A stretch of DNA of 64,000 nucleotides from Pseudomonadota bacterium (GCA_026418415.1 JAOABK010000001.1:71080-135079); one strand, 5' to 3'. Counted from the first letter of the stretch, positions 42,801 to 51,531 are shown. The notes: generated from the sequence alone by a model not told the origin. Translations and numbers: made by a program.

Positions 42801-43818
42801 TCAGGACTATGATAAGTTATTCATGAAATTTAGTAATGATAAAATTAACTGGACAGACTGGGAGCCCTTTAAAAATATAAGAGCATATTTATTAACAGAT
42901 GGAGAGGGGCTTAAAACTGTATATGTTCAATACAAAGATAGTGGTGGGAAAGTATCGCCAATTTATAGTGATAGCATAGTATATAGTAATGTTTTGGGGT
43001 ATATATTTGACCCTGCAAGGATTGAGATTAACTTTGGTGAGTTGTTTACAAATAAAACTGGGGTAATACTTAGTTTAAATCCTCCAGATGTAACGTATAC
43101 AAAAATGAGTTTAAGTCAAGACGCAGTCAAATGGACAACTTGGGCATTAATTACAAGTCCAAAAAGTCTTAGTCTCACTGGACAGGATGGCATAAAACGG
43201 GTATATGTAAAGTTTAAAAAAGATGATGGAACTGAGAGTAATATTTATTATGATGAAATAATACTTGATAGAAAAAAACCAGTTGGGGTTTTATTAATAA
43301 ATAATGGTGCATATATTACAAACAATAATTTAGTAAATCTTACATTCAATATTGCAGATGAATTGAGTGGAATTAAAAAGGTACTCCTTAGTAACGATGG
43401 TGTAAATTACAACATTGAGTATAATTATCCAGTTGGATTACCAATCAATTTTACATTATCTGGTGAAGGGGTAAAGAAAGTATTTATGAAAGTAATTGAT
43501 AATGCTGGCAATATTTCCGTTCCTATAATGGATAGTATAGTACTTGATATGACCGCACCAACTGGAAAGGTTATTATAAACAATGGTGCTTCAACAACAA
43601 CAAATCCTACCGTCACTCTTACAATTAGTGCGACCGGAGCAGTTTGGATGATGGTAAGTGTGGATGGGGTATTAGACACAGAGAAATGGGAAAATTACAG
43701 TACTAAGAAAATTGTCACACTTCCATCTGGAGTTGGGACTAAAGAAGTTAGGATAAAATTCAAAGATTTAGCTGGTAATGAGTCATTGGTGTACTCTGAT
43801 ACTATTGAATTGAGATGA
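39814..43818 (+). CDS. Secreted protein with 14 delta-60 repeats, InlB-B-repeat-like domain and C-terminal Ig-like repeats
   Basis: Signal peptide; 14 x about 49-aa 'AIQxDGKILIGGxFTxVNGxxRNxIARLNxDGSLDxTF'; 'GKGSVVDNTGGISCGSDCSEIFPKNTVVTLYAIPSHDAEFVNWEGSC'. Start ATG 39814 behind AGGAGG. Confidence 0.92.
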   Translation: MKKTISIIIPFIFLFLSINLSYSLTFNDGFNPNVDGMIRALAVQENGKILIGGYFTYVNGVKKNYIARLNQDGSLDETFDCKVNQYVNFISLQNDGKILIGGNFTNVNGIERIRVARLNPDGTLDSTFKADANGFVASIIPYSDNKILIGGDFTEINGLPKIRLAMLDYNGNIDESFNAEVGGGVRSIAVQVDNKIIIGGYFISVNGITRNNIARLNPDGSLDQTFNILVNNGVESVAIQVDGKIVMGGLFTSVGGAMRNYIARLNSDGSLDSTFNIGVNNTVFRVLVQGDGKILLGGGFTTLGGLARNNLGRINFDGSLDSSFNPQFDNWIYDVAIQRDGKIIAVGNFSNVNGTLRNGIARIYNDGKVDKDLISNTDDVVYAIALQRDQKILIGGGFTQVNSVIKQGIARINNDGSLDSTFNSIINIGQIYCIAIQNDGKIIIAGNFSQVNGVIRNNIARLNQDGSLDNLFNPNVNKPIYALAIQSDGKILIGGSFTQVGLTSINYLARLNIDGSLEEGFKHDINEDVYTIAIQKDGNVLIGGKFTSIGIFSRNYIARINKSGGVDLSFNPGANGYVYSIAIVNDDTFIVGGLFTQIGGISRDRIAKLNSLGGVVESFNASANSLVNSIVIQSDNKILIGGYFTTINGITRNYIARLHSNGVLDTTLNQDVNNYVFSIAVQFDNKILVGGTFTQAGGLTRQRFARLSPEYSYDNLILDPNGDKITWTSYGSSILDYVFFEYSVNGLFWVLLGYGTKDIYGDWVLTGLSLPYEEIGYIRANGRVIGGSRNSSSGIISSIQQFYNTYLLDVGISGNGKGSVVDNTGGISCGSDCSEIFPKNTVVTLYAIPSHDAEFVNWEGSCTGTNPIIDVEMSSYKNCRAVFQKVIYLKNGDYVTTSASIELNLYPVGTPTEMIIFAGKTWSRKEAYVNTKIITVPGGDGKKEVFVRLLIDGNWKEYRDSIYLDVKSPVGGIQINGGSSITLSTNVTLNLHVVDFQDYDKLFMKFSNDKINWTDWEPFKNIRAYLLTDGEGLKTVYVQYKDSGGKVSPIYSDSIVYSNVLGYIFDPARIEINFGELFTNKTGVILSLNPPDVTYTKMSLSQDAVKWTTWALITSPKSLSLTGQDGIKRVYVKFKKDDGTESNIYYDEIILDRKKPVGVLLINNGAYITNNNLVNLTFNIADELSGIKKVLLSNDGVNYNIEYNYPVGLPINFTLSGEGVKKVFMKVIDNAGNISVPIMDSIVLDMTAPTGKVIINNGASTTTNPTVTLTISATGAVWMMVSVDGVLDTEKWENYSTKKIVTLPSGVGTKEVRIKFKDLAGNESLVYSDTIELR

Positions 43819-43856
43819 ATTAAGTAAAAGAAACTTAAATTGATACTTATTGTTAG

Positions 43857-43895
43857 AAGGTGGGTTAAGGGAACCATCTTTACTAATTTTTTTAT
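43857..43895. terminator. Possible terminator between convergent genes
   Basis: AAGGTGG ... CCATCTT imperfect stem (one G.U) followed by ACTAATTTTTTT. Confidence 0.35.
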
Positions 43896-43905
43896 TGTTA
43901 TAAGT

Positions 43906-44847
43906 CTATTTATGAAGCATTTTTTTGAATTTGATAACAAATTGTATGACAAGAGCCATACTAAATAGACTTGAAGATATAAGAATCAGAAATAATGATG
44001 GGTCGTATACTACATCAACAATAATAGCTGTATTTAATTTTGGGGTTATATTTTGTACTAAAAATTGTTTATTGTTAATAATGATATGATTGCCAGTTTT
44101 TATTAACTCTATTGATGAATTCTTGTTATCCTCTAATTTAAGTTTTATTGTTGAAAAATCTTCACTAATATCCAATAGTGTCAAAAAAACATCATTAAAT
44201 TTAACTGGTAGGTTTGGTTTTAGTAAAAGTCTTCTTGATTCTTTGTTTTCTATAACTGATACTTCAATTTCTGATAAAAACCCGGTCAAATCTTTTAAAA
44301 TTAGATGATATCTATCGACTGTGATGGGATGATTGATCATTATTTCTTTTAATGATCCATTTGGCAGTTCTATCTGTGCCTTTATATTAACTGGAATACC
44401 AAACTGTGAGATTTCATATATTATTTTTTTTACCCTAATATTTAAAACTTTTTGATGTTCCTTAATTAATATTTTTGAATCAGTATTTTCTAACAATATT
44501 TGGTCATTTATTCTAAATGTAAATAGGGCAGAAACTATGTGAGCCACAAGAAAAAGAAGGACAGAGAAATGCATAAGGGCGACGAGAATGTCTCTTCTCT
44601 TGTAGTCATTGATAAGGCAAAAGATTGTTGCAAAAGCGATATAAAGAAAGAGAGAAATTATAATATAAATCCAGAAAGTATCTAATCTTGGATGCTCAAT
44701 AAGCCATTGAAATAATGGATAAATGTGAATTTTGAAGTATCCTTCAGGGTTGAAGTGTATAATTAAAGAACCAATCACAGAAAATGTGCAAATTGCAAAG
44801 AGTAAATAAATAGTTTTTCTTAAATCTAACAGTAACTTCTTAAACAT
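43906..44847 (-). CDS. ResB-like cytochrome c biogenesis membrane protein
   Basis: Three N-terminal TM segments + C-terminal TM with a large extracytoplasmic domain between; 'FALVALMHFSVLLFLVAHIVSALFTFRINDQILLENTDSK'-type ResB pattern. Confidence 0.65.
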   Translation of the reverse strand: MFKKLLLDLRKTIYLLFAICTFSVIGSLIIHFNPEGYFKIHIYPLFQWLIEHPRLDTFWIYIIISLFLYIAFATIFCLINDYKRRDILVALMHFSVLLFLVAHIVSALFTFRINDQILLENTDSKILIKEHQKVLNIRVKKIIYEISQFGIPVNIKAQIELPNGSLKEIMINHPITVDRYHLILKDLTGFLSEIEVSVIENKESRRLLLKPNLPVKFNDVFLTLLDISEDFSTIKLKLEDNKNSSIELIKTGNHIIINNKQFLVQNITPKLNTAIIVDVVYDPSLFLILISSSLFSMALVIQFVIKFKKMLHK

Positions 44848-44849
44848 CT

Positions 44850-45551
44850 TTAACCTAATGAATGAGTGTTTTTCATAAACAAGCCTATGCCAATATAGGT
44901 AAAGATAACTATTATAAAACCGATAATTGTACTAATCTTTAAAAGTTTAATATTGTTCTTTATAAATCTGATATGGATAACCGATGCGTAGTAAATCCAT
45001 ATTACAAAGGAAAAAATCTCTTTAATACTGTAAAGGAAGTAAGCTCCCCATGCCTTATAAGCCCATATACCGCCAGTCCATAGACCAATTGTGAAGGTGA
45101 CAAAACCTATGTAATTTAGATTTTGGATTTTGATTGTATCAATTTTTGATAGAGCTCCACAAAAGGCAAGAGTAAAACTAGCATAAGCTAAAAAAGAGAA
45201 AGCTACGTGCAATGGGAATAGTATTGTATTTAATGCATCTGGAGTAAAGGCTGTTTTTTTTGTGGATGCCATAAGGCAGAGTGATAGTAGTATTGAAACT
45301 ATAATATTTGATGATAAATTGTATAGGGCACTATCTTCTTTTATCAGAAGCTTTAATCCTAATATAGAAAAGGTAAAAAAAGATAGTGTTTCAAAAAGTC
45401 CTGTTACAGGGAAGTGTTTGTAAATGATCGTTGTATAGAAAATCAATGTCAATAAAATCAAGAAGGATATGATATTTAGAAATTGGCTTTTTTTGAAGAA
45501 AATCTGGTAAAGGGTTATACATAGTGAGATTACTATAAAAGCCTTTTCCAT
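44850..45551 (-). CDS. CcsA/HemX-like cytochrome c assembly family membrane protein
   Basis: PVTGLFETLSFFTF, PLHVAFSFLAYASFTLAF, GGIWAYKAWGAYFLYSIKEIFSFVIWIYYASVIHIRF. Confidence 0.8.
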   Translation of the reverse strand: MEKAFIVISLCITLYQIFFKKSQFLNIISFLILLTLIFYTTIIYKHFPVTGLFETLSFFTFSILGLKLLIKEDSALYNLSSNIIVSILLSLCLMASTKKTAFTPDALNTILFPLHVAFSFLAYASFTLAFCGALSKIDTIKIQNLNYIGFVTFTIGLWTGGIWAYKAWGAYFLYSIKEIFSFVIWIYYASVIHIRFIKNNIKLLKISTIIGFIIVIFTYIGIGLFMKNTHSLG

Positions 45552-46672
45552 AAAGTTTCCTTAATAATATTTCTGTAAATAAACTCTCCATCGCTACCAT
45601 AGTAGGGGTATTCAATGTTCTTTGTAAAAAAGAAGTTTTTATTCATGTTAAGTTTCATTTTATCTTTCCAATTATGGGAAACGAAAATATGGGGCTTTAT
45701 GACATATTCTGGTAATTTATCTAAATGGGGGAATAAATTTGTTAAAATTTTATTTATTTCTTCCTTCCCAGGAGATTTTTCTAAAGGATTTTTTTTATAT
45801 AGGCTTAATCTATTTTCTCTTTTAATGATAAACCAATAATCTTGATTATCATGATAGAGCATATATTCTGGAAGATAATTTGGAATTACTACATCTTTAA
45901 AAATAATGTTATAAAAAATTTCACTAAATTTATTAGTAAAGGGATGTTTTATATTTCCTAAATCGAGTATGTGGATAGGTATTGTTGAAATGAGAAATTT
46001 ACCCTCAATTTCTGTATTTTTGAAAATAAGGTGCATACCCCTTTCAGTTCTTTTTATTTCTTTTAAGGAGTCGTTTTCAATAACTTGTTTTATCTTTTGT
46101 TCTTGTAAAGTTATTCTGTAAATTTTTTTTGTAAGAAGAGAAAAAATAATGTATCTATTGTAAAAATTGTTATTTGTTTCTCCTGGTGCGAAGAAAAACG
46201 CAAGGGCTTCTATGAATTTTTTTAACTCCCTTGAGTTGAAATCTAATCTTTTTATTATTCTAAGAATATTTTTTGTGTCTCTAAAAAAGTTTTTGATTAA
46301 AAAACTATATGGAGATTTACTAAAGTTTTCTAAAATAAGCTCGTTTAAATAATTGATTTGGAATGATGCTTCAAGATTAAGCTTTTCATAAAGTCCATCT
46401 ATATCTTTGAAGCATTTATCTAAAAATATTTTGGTAACTGCGTTGTTGGAATTCAATTCAAATCTAAAATTGGTTGAGATTATATATCCAAATTCTCTAT
46501 CAACTTCTTTGTCTGTGGGGATAAATGTAATTTCAGGAAAGAAATCAACAGAAAAATCAAGGGGTATACAGCTATTATCTATAAGAATTGCATTTACATG
46601 GCTTTGAAAGTGATTATGCAAATCCTCTGTAAAAGAGGATTTGCCAAGAAATATAATGTCGTATTTCTGCAT
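45533..46672 (-). CDS. Uncharacterised protein resembling a degenerate FAD-dependent amine-oxidase-fold protein
   Basis: N-terminal beta-alpha-beta-like MQKYDIIFLGKSSFTEDLHNHF...ILIDN without GxGxxG; later 'KIYRITLQEQKIKQVIEN...IEGKFLISTIPIHILDLGN' resembles the substrate-cap/VISTIP segment of that fold. Confidence 0.4.
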   Translation of the reverse strand: MQKYDIIFLGKSSFTEDLHNHFQSHVNAILIDNSCIPLDFSVDFFPEITFIPTDKEVDREFGYIISTNFRFELNSNNAVTKIFLDKCFKDIDGLYEKLNLEASFQINYLNELILENFSKSPYSFLIKNFFRDTKNILRIIKRLDFNSRELKKFIEALAFFFAPGETNNNFYNRYIIFSLLTKKIYRITLQEQKIKQVIENDSLKEIKRTERGMHLIFKNTEIEGKFLISTIPIHILDLGNIKHPFTNKFSEIFYNIIFKDVVIPNYLPEYMLYHDNQDYWFIIKRENRLSLYKKNPLEKSPGKEEINKILTNLFPHLDKLPEYVIKPHIFVSHNWKDKMKLNMNKNFFFTKNIEYPYYGSDGEFIYRNIIKETLWKRLL

Positions 46673-46677
46673 TTTTT

Positions 46678-47367
46678 CTAAATTTCAATCGAGTTGTTGA
46701 AGGGTATAATGATGCAATTAATGCCAATAGATTTAAGTTTTTCTTTAAAATTTTCTGGATTTTGTTCAATAACGGGCCATGTATTATAATGCATTGGTAT
46801 AACTGTTCTTGCCTGAAGCATCTCGGCTGCCTTAACTGCATCATCAGGTCCCATCGTAAAGTTATCCCCTATCGGCAAGAAGGCGATATCAATTGAGTTC
46901 AGTGATCCAATAGTTTTCATGTCACTAAACAGTCCAGTATCCCCTGCAAAGTAAAAGCATTTTCCTCCAAAATTTACTATAAAACCACAAGGGTTTCCAG
47001 TATAGTGAGTCCCTTCTGGGGTTACAAAAGCTGAGCCATGGAGTGCCTGTGTTAACTTAACTTTACCAAATTCGAAATTATAACTACCCCCTATATGCAT
47101 TGGGTGTATGTTTGGTGCCCCTTGTTTTTGACAGAAGTCTGCCAACTCAAAGGGTGCAATTATTAATGCACCAGTCCTTTTTGCAATATTTACTGCATCA
47201 CCTAAATGGTCAGCATGTCCATGACTAATTAAAATAGCATTAGGTTTTAGATTATCTGGATTTGCCTTTGTAACTGGGTTGCCAGTAATAAATGGATCGA
47301 ATATTATATCATATTTACCATCGTTTAATTCTATGCAAGCGTGTCCATGATAGGTGATTTTCACCAT
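46678..47367 (-). CDS. UPF0173-type metallo-beta-lactamase-fold hydrolase
   Basis: MVKITYHGHACIEL, ILISHGHADHLGDAVNIAKRTG, YFAGDTGLFSDM, VIPMHYNTWPVI. Confidence 0.93.
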   Translation of the reverse strand: MVKITYHGHACIELNDGKYDIIFDPFITGNPVTKANPDNLKPNAILISHGHADHLGDAVNIAKRTGALIIAPFELADFCQKQGAPNIHPMHIGGSYNFEFGKVKLTQALHGSAFVTPEGTHYTGNPCGFIVNFGGKCFYFAGDTGLFSDMKTIGSLNSIDIAFLPIGDNFTMGPDDAVKAAEMLQARTVIPMHYNTWPVIEQNPENFKEKLKSIGINCIIIPFNNSIEI

Positions 47368-47383
47368 AATTTATCACCTCTTT

Positions 47384-47848
47384 TTAAATTTGGGTTGATA
47401 AAAATATTTGAATACCTAATTGATTTATCTGGTCTCTTAGAGTTTCGATCTCATCTACATGCCTATCTTCATCATTCAAAATGCTAATCAATAATTCTCT
47501 TGTTGCGTTATCATTTAGTTCTCCGGCTAATTTAATGGCGTTATTATAAGCGGATATAGCGCCCAGCTCTAAGGCATAATCATTGTTTAATTGATTTGGA
47601 ACTTCACTACCAATGTGCATCTCCCTAAGGTTTGAGACTATCGGTCTTCCTTCGAGAAAAAGAATTCTTTCAATTAATTTTTCTGCATGTTTCATTTCTG
47701 TAAAAGCTCTCTTTTCAAAATGCTCGTGAAGTTTTTTGAACCCCCAGTTTGCACACATTTCTGCATGAACCATATACTGGCTTATTGCAGTTAATTCATC
47801 AGCAAGAAGTGAGTTTAATGTTTCGATAAGTTTTGCATCTCCTTTCAT
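47384..47848 (-). CDS. bfr: Bacterioferritin
   Basis: LNSLLADELTAISQYMVHAEM...FTEMKHAEKLIERILFLEGRP...LISILNDEDRHVDEIE; Met adjacent to the ExxH (EMKHA) as in heme-binding Bfr. Confidence 0.92.
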   Translation of the reverse strand: MKGDAKLIETLNSLLADELTAISQYMVHAEMCANWGFKKLHEHFEKRAFTEMKHAEKLIERILFLEGRPIVSNLREMHIGSEVPNQLNNDYALELGAISAYNNAIKLAGELNDNATRELLISILNDEDRHVDEIETLRDQINQLGIQIFLSTQI

Positions 47849-47877
47849 TTTTTACCCCCACGAATTTATTTATTTAA

Positions 47878-47905
47878 ATTATGCCATTAAATATTTAATT
47901 GTCAA
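47878..47905 (-). promoter_or_regulatory. Candidate promoter for bfr with palindromic spacer
   Basis: Minus strand TTGACA (47905-47900), 16-nt spacer, CATAAT (47883-47878); spacer contains the palindrome ATTAAATATTTAAT (47886-47899). Confidence 0.6.
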
Positions 47906-48641
47906 TTGTTTTGTCGCTATAGGGCATATGGAGTTTAACAGGTTCTTTAGATAATGGGCGAATCCTTAAGTTAATCATCTCAACTCCGAAGGAAAAAGCC
48001 ATTGCAAAGTAAATATATCCTCGAGGGATATGCATTCCAAGGGAATCTCCAATCAATGCAACTCCTACAAGTATCAAAAATGCTAAGGCAAGAATTTTCA
48101 TTGTTGGATGTCTCTCAATAAATTTATATATTGAGGCAGAGAATATCATCATGAAAATAGTTGCAAAAATTATTGCAATTACCATTATTTTAATGTTTTG
48201 TGTAAGTCCTATAGCAGTGATTATAGAATCAAGGGAAAAAACTATATCTAATAGAATAATCTGAACAATTACAGAAATAAAAGTAGAGGTAAACCTTTTG
48301 ATATCTCTTTTCTCTGCACCCTCCAGCTTATCATGTATCTCAGTTGTGCTTTTTGCAAGAAGAAAGAGTCCACCTGCGAAAAGTATTATCTCTCTACCAG
48401 AGAATGGTTTATTTAATACGGTAAAAATGGGCTTAGTAAGCCCCATTATAAAGGTAATTGAGAATAGAAAAAGAATTCTTGTAATCATTGCTAAAGATAA
48501 ACCAATAAACCTTGCTTTATTTTGCTGTTCTTGGGGAAGCTTTCCAGATAATATGGATATAAAGATTATGTTATCAATACCTAATACAATTTCTATAGCA
48601 GTGAGGGTTAATAAAGCTACTAATTCATTAAATCCAATCAT
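47895..48641 (-). CDS. TerC family integral membrane protein
   Basis: TAIEIVLGIDNIIFISILSGKLP; LLDIVFSLDSIITAIGLT; TerC signatures. Confidence 0.92.
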   Translation of the reverse strand: MIGFNELVALLTLTAIEIVLGIDNIIFISILSGKLPQEQQNKARFIGLSLAMITRILFLFSITFIMGLTKPIFTVLNKPFSGREIILFAGGLFLLAKSTTEIHDKLEGAEKRDIKRFTSTFISVIVQIILLDIVFSLDSIITAIGLTQNIKIMVIAIIFATIFMMIFSASIYKFIERHPTMKILALAFLILVGVALIGDSLGMHIPRGYIYFAMAFSFGVEMINLRIRPLSKEPVKLHMPYSDKTIDN

Positions 48642-48645
48642 ATTT

Positions 48646-49305
48646 TTATAACTCCGTCAAAGGATTGGTTAGAAAAGTTTTTTCATCGGGAGAAAGTGGT
48701 GGGTCAATAAGTACTCTTCTTCCTGAAATTTTAAGCCTACCCTCTTCGTATAATTTTATCGCCTGTGGATAAATTTTGTGTTCCACACTCAAAATTCTTT
48801 TAGAAAGGGTCTCTTCAGTATCATTATCAAGAATTGGTACTATGCCCTGGATAATGATTGGCCCTGTATCTACCCCGTTGTCTGCAAAATGTACTGTACA
48901 ACCTGCGAATTTACAACCATATTCTAAAGCCTTTTTTTGTACATGAAGACCGGGAAAAGAGGGGAGTAGGGCGGGGTGAATATTTAATATCTTCATAGGA
49001 AAAGCATCGAGCAAAACATTGGTTATCACTCGTAAAAAACCAGCCATTACAACTAAATCAATGTTATATTCTTTTAGTTTATCTACTATTGCCTGATCGA
49101 ATGCTTCTCTGGAAGGGAAGTCCTTATGGTTTATAACTATAGCTGGGATATTATGTTTTTTTGCTCGTTCGAGTGCATAAACATTAGGCACATTTGAAAT
49201 AACAACACATATCTTAGATTTAATAAATCCCTTTTCTGATGCATCTATTATTGCTTGTAAGTTTGAACCACTACCAGAAACTAATACACCAAGCCTAAGA
49301 CCCAT
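48646..49305 (-). CDS. purN: Phosphoribosylglycinamide formyltransferase
   Basis: LGVLVSGSGSNLQAIIDA; VVMAGFLRVITNVLLDAFPMKILNIHPALLPSFPG; GCTVHFADNGVDTGPIIIQ. ATG 49305 behind GAGG. Confidence 0.95.
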   Translation of the reverse strand: MGLRLGVLVSGSGSNLQAIIDASEKGFIKSKICVVISNVPNVYALERAKKHNIPAIVINHKDFPSREAFDQAIVDKLKEYNIDLVVMAGFLRVITNVLLDAFPMKILNIHPALLPSFPGLHVQKKALEYGCKFAGCTVHFADNGVDTGPIIIQGIVPILDNDTEETLSKRILSVEHKIYPQAIKLYEEGRLKISGRRVLIDPPLSPDEKTFLTNPLTEL

Positions 49306-49313
49306 GGTAATCC

Positions 49314-50351
49314 TCACATTATTTCTATTTGTTTTGAATTATGTTCCCTTCTTTTTATTTCTCCTATGATTTTAGCCTTTATTTTCATAGAATTGAATAA
49401 TGAGACAATATCATCAGCACTTTCTTTGCTAACAACAATTACAAGCCCTGTCCCACAGTTAAATGTTCTAAACATCTCGAATTCATCTATGTTTCCAAGC
49501 TTTTGTATAATTTTGAATATTGGTAAGATTTCAAGGCTTGATTTATCAATAAATGCCATAAGTTGTTGTGAGAGAATTCTTGGTATATTTTCTATGAATC
49601 CACCACCAGTTATGTGCGCCATTCCTTTTATGGGATGATTTTTTAGTATGTTTAATACAGGTTTGACATATATTCTTGTGGGTGTTAATAGTTCTTCTAT
49701 TAATGTTTTGCCTAATTCTTCAAAGTAGGTATCGATTGAGTAATTATTTAACTCAAAAAAAACCTTTCTTACAAGAGAATAGCCATTGCTATGAAGTCCT
49801 GAAGAGGCGACACCAATTATTAAATCACCAGCAGTAATATTACTTCCATCTATTATTGAATTTTTTTCAACTATACCAACACCGAAGCCTGCTAAATCAT
49901 ATTCACCTTCTTTGTAAAATCCAGGTAGTTCCGCGGTCTCTCCACCTATGAGTGCGCAACCTGCTTCAATACAACCCTTCGATATACCTGAAATAACTTT
50001 TTCTGCAACTTCAGAAGATAGTTTACCACAGGCAAAATAGTCAAGAAAGAATAGTGGTTCTGCACCTGTAACTATAATATCGTTTACAACCATTGCAACT
50101 AAATCTATTCCCACTGTATCATGAATCCCACTTTTAAAAGCTAATGCTAATTTAGTTCCCACGCCATCAGTAGAAGATACTAATACTGGTTCTTTATATT
50201 TAGAGCTGTTTAGGCTAAAGAAGGCTGAAAAATGACCAATATCTGATAAAACTTCTGGTCTAAAGGTTGCTTTTGCTAAGGGTTTAATTTTTCTAACTGT
50301 TTCGTTACCTTCGTCAATGTTAACACCCGCGTCTTTGTATGTAATTGTCAT
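49314..50351 (-). CDS. purM: Phosphoribosylformylglycinamidine cyclo-ligase
   Basis: YKDAGVNIDEGNE; STDGVGTKLALAF; GGETAELPGFY; GMAHITGGGFIENIPR. Confidence 0.96.
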   Translation of the reverse strand: MTITYKDAGVNIDEGNETVRKIKPLAKATFRPEVLSDIGHFSAFFSLNSSKYKEPVLVSSTDGVGTKLALAFKSGIHDTVGIDLVAMVVNDIIVTGAEPLFFLDYFACGKLSSEVAEKVISGISKGCIEAGCALIGGETAELPGFYKEGEYDLAGFGVGIVEKNSIIDGSNITAGDLIIGVASSGLHSNGYSLVRKVFFELNNYSIDTYFEELGKTLIEELLTPTRIYVKPVLNILKNHPIKGMAHITGGGFIENIPRILSQQLMAFIDKSSLEILPIFKIIQKLGNIDEFEMFRTFNCGTGLVIVVSKESADDIVSLFNSMKIKAKIIGEIKRREHNSKQIEIM

Positions 50352-50371
50352 TTTTTACCTCACCTATTCTC

Positions 50372-50980
50372 TTATTCGTATTGAAAAGTAAAAACAGAGT
50401 TACTAAAAACACTTTTGAAAATTAGTTTAAAGGTTTGACCATTATTTATATTAAAGTTTTCCTTTTCAAAGGTAATATAATAAGGAGTAGCCCATGTGTC
50501 AAGGGTTGGAAAGTAATAATTAACTACTTGATAGGGCTCTGATACTTTATTTATGGACTGGGGATAAATTTTTTGTCCCCTATCATTTTCTATGTATATA
50601 TCCCAGATTTTCTTCTCGCTTTTTAAATTTGCATAATCTGGATCTGGTGTATAAAGACTAACAAAAAATCTTATGGTTGATCTTTTTATTTGAAGCTCTT
50701 TATCTGAAAAAATTTGATACTCTGACTCGTTCATGAACTTTTTTCTCTCTTTTAGGTAGGCATTTATAAAAGGTTCTGAAAAATATGTGACCTTAATGAT
50801 GGATTTTGTTTCAAATTGGTCGTAATATCTATAGGATTTTGTTGCCTTTATAAAAGCAGATAGGTATTCTTTGCTTTGTTGTTTTGGAAGTACTCCTAAC
50901 TCTTCCAATTTATTTTTTAGATTGCCTGAGCATCCTTGTAAAATGGTTATGAATATTAACAATAATATTGTTCTTCTCAT
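50372..50980 (-). CDS. Lipoprotein of unknown function
   Basis: Signal peptide with lipobox LQGCSG; about 200 aa soluble domain. Confidence 0.65.
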   Translation of the reverse strand: MRRTILLLIFITILQGCSGNLKNKLEELGVLPKQQSKEYLSAFIKATKSYRYYDQFETKSIIKVTYFSEPFINAYLKERKKFMNESEYQIFSDKELQIKRSTIRFFVSLYTPDPDYANLKSEKKIWDIYIENDRGQKIYPQSINKVSEPYQVVNYYFPTLDTWATPYYITFEKENFNINNGQTFKLIFKSVFSNSVFTFQYE

Positions 50981-50982
50981 TT

Positions 50983-51531
50983 TTATTCACCTGTTATGTC
51001 TTTTTTTGTAAAAAGGGAATAAAACTTAATGTTCTGCTTTCTGAAAAAATCACTTGCACCATCCTCTCTATCAACTATTGCCATTATACCTTCAACATCA
51101 AGGCCAAATTCTTTAGCATTATTGTATGCTTTAAAAGATGATTCTCCTGTTGTCACTACGTCTTCAAGTATCAGTGCCTTCATTCCCTTATATAAGTTTT
51201 TATCACCCTCAATTAATTTTGCCAGCCCATATTTTTTTGGTTCCCTTCTAATTATAAAGGCAGTTAGGGGATTATTTTTCATATGGCTAATTAAACTAAC
51301 TCCAGCAACGATAGGATCTGCTCCTAATGTAGGTCCACCAATGGCTTTAACATCAGGGAAATTTTTTTGTATTGCTTCATAAAAAAGATTTGATACCAAA
51401 TAAAGACCCTCTGGATGAAGGGTTATATTTCTCAAATCTATATAAAAATCACTTTCCTTACCCGATGACAGAATAACACGTTTCTTTTCATAAGCTATTT
51501 TTTTTATCAATTCAAGAAGTCTTTCTTTCAT
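50983..51531 (-). CDS. pyrE: Orotate phosphoribosyltransferase
   Basis: SGKESDFYIDLRNITLHPEG; GGPTLGADPIVAGVSL; ALILEDVVTTGESSFKA. Confidence 0.94.
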   Translation of the reverse strand: MKERLLELIKKIAYEKKRVILSSGKESDFYIDLRNITLHPEGLYLVSNLFYEAIQKNFPDVKAIGGPTLGADPIVAGVSLISHMKNNPLTAFIIRREPKKYGLAKLIEGDKNLYKGMKALILEDVVTTGESSFKAYNNAKEFGLDVEGIMAIVDREDGASDFFRKQNIKFYSLFTKKDITGE

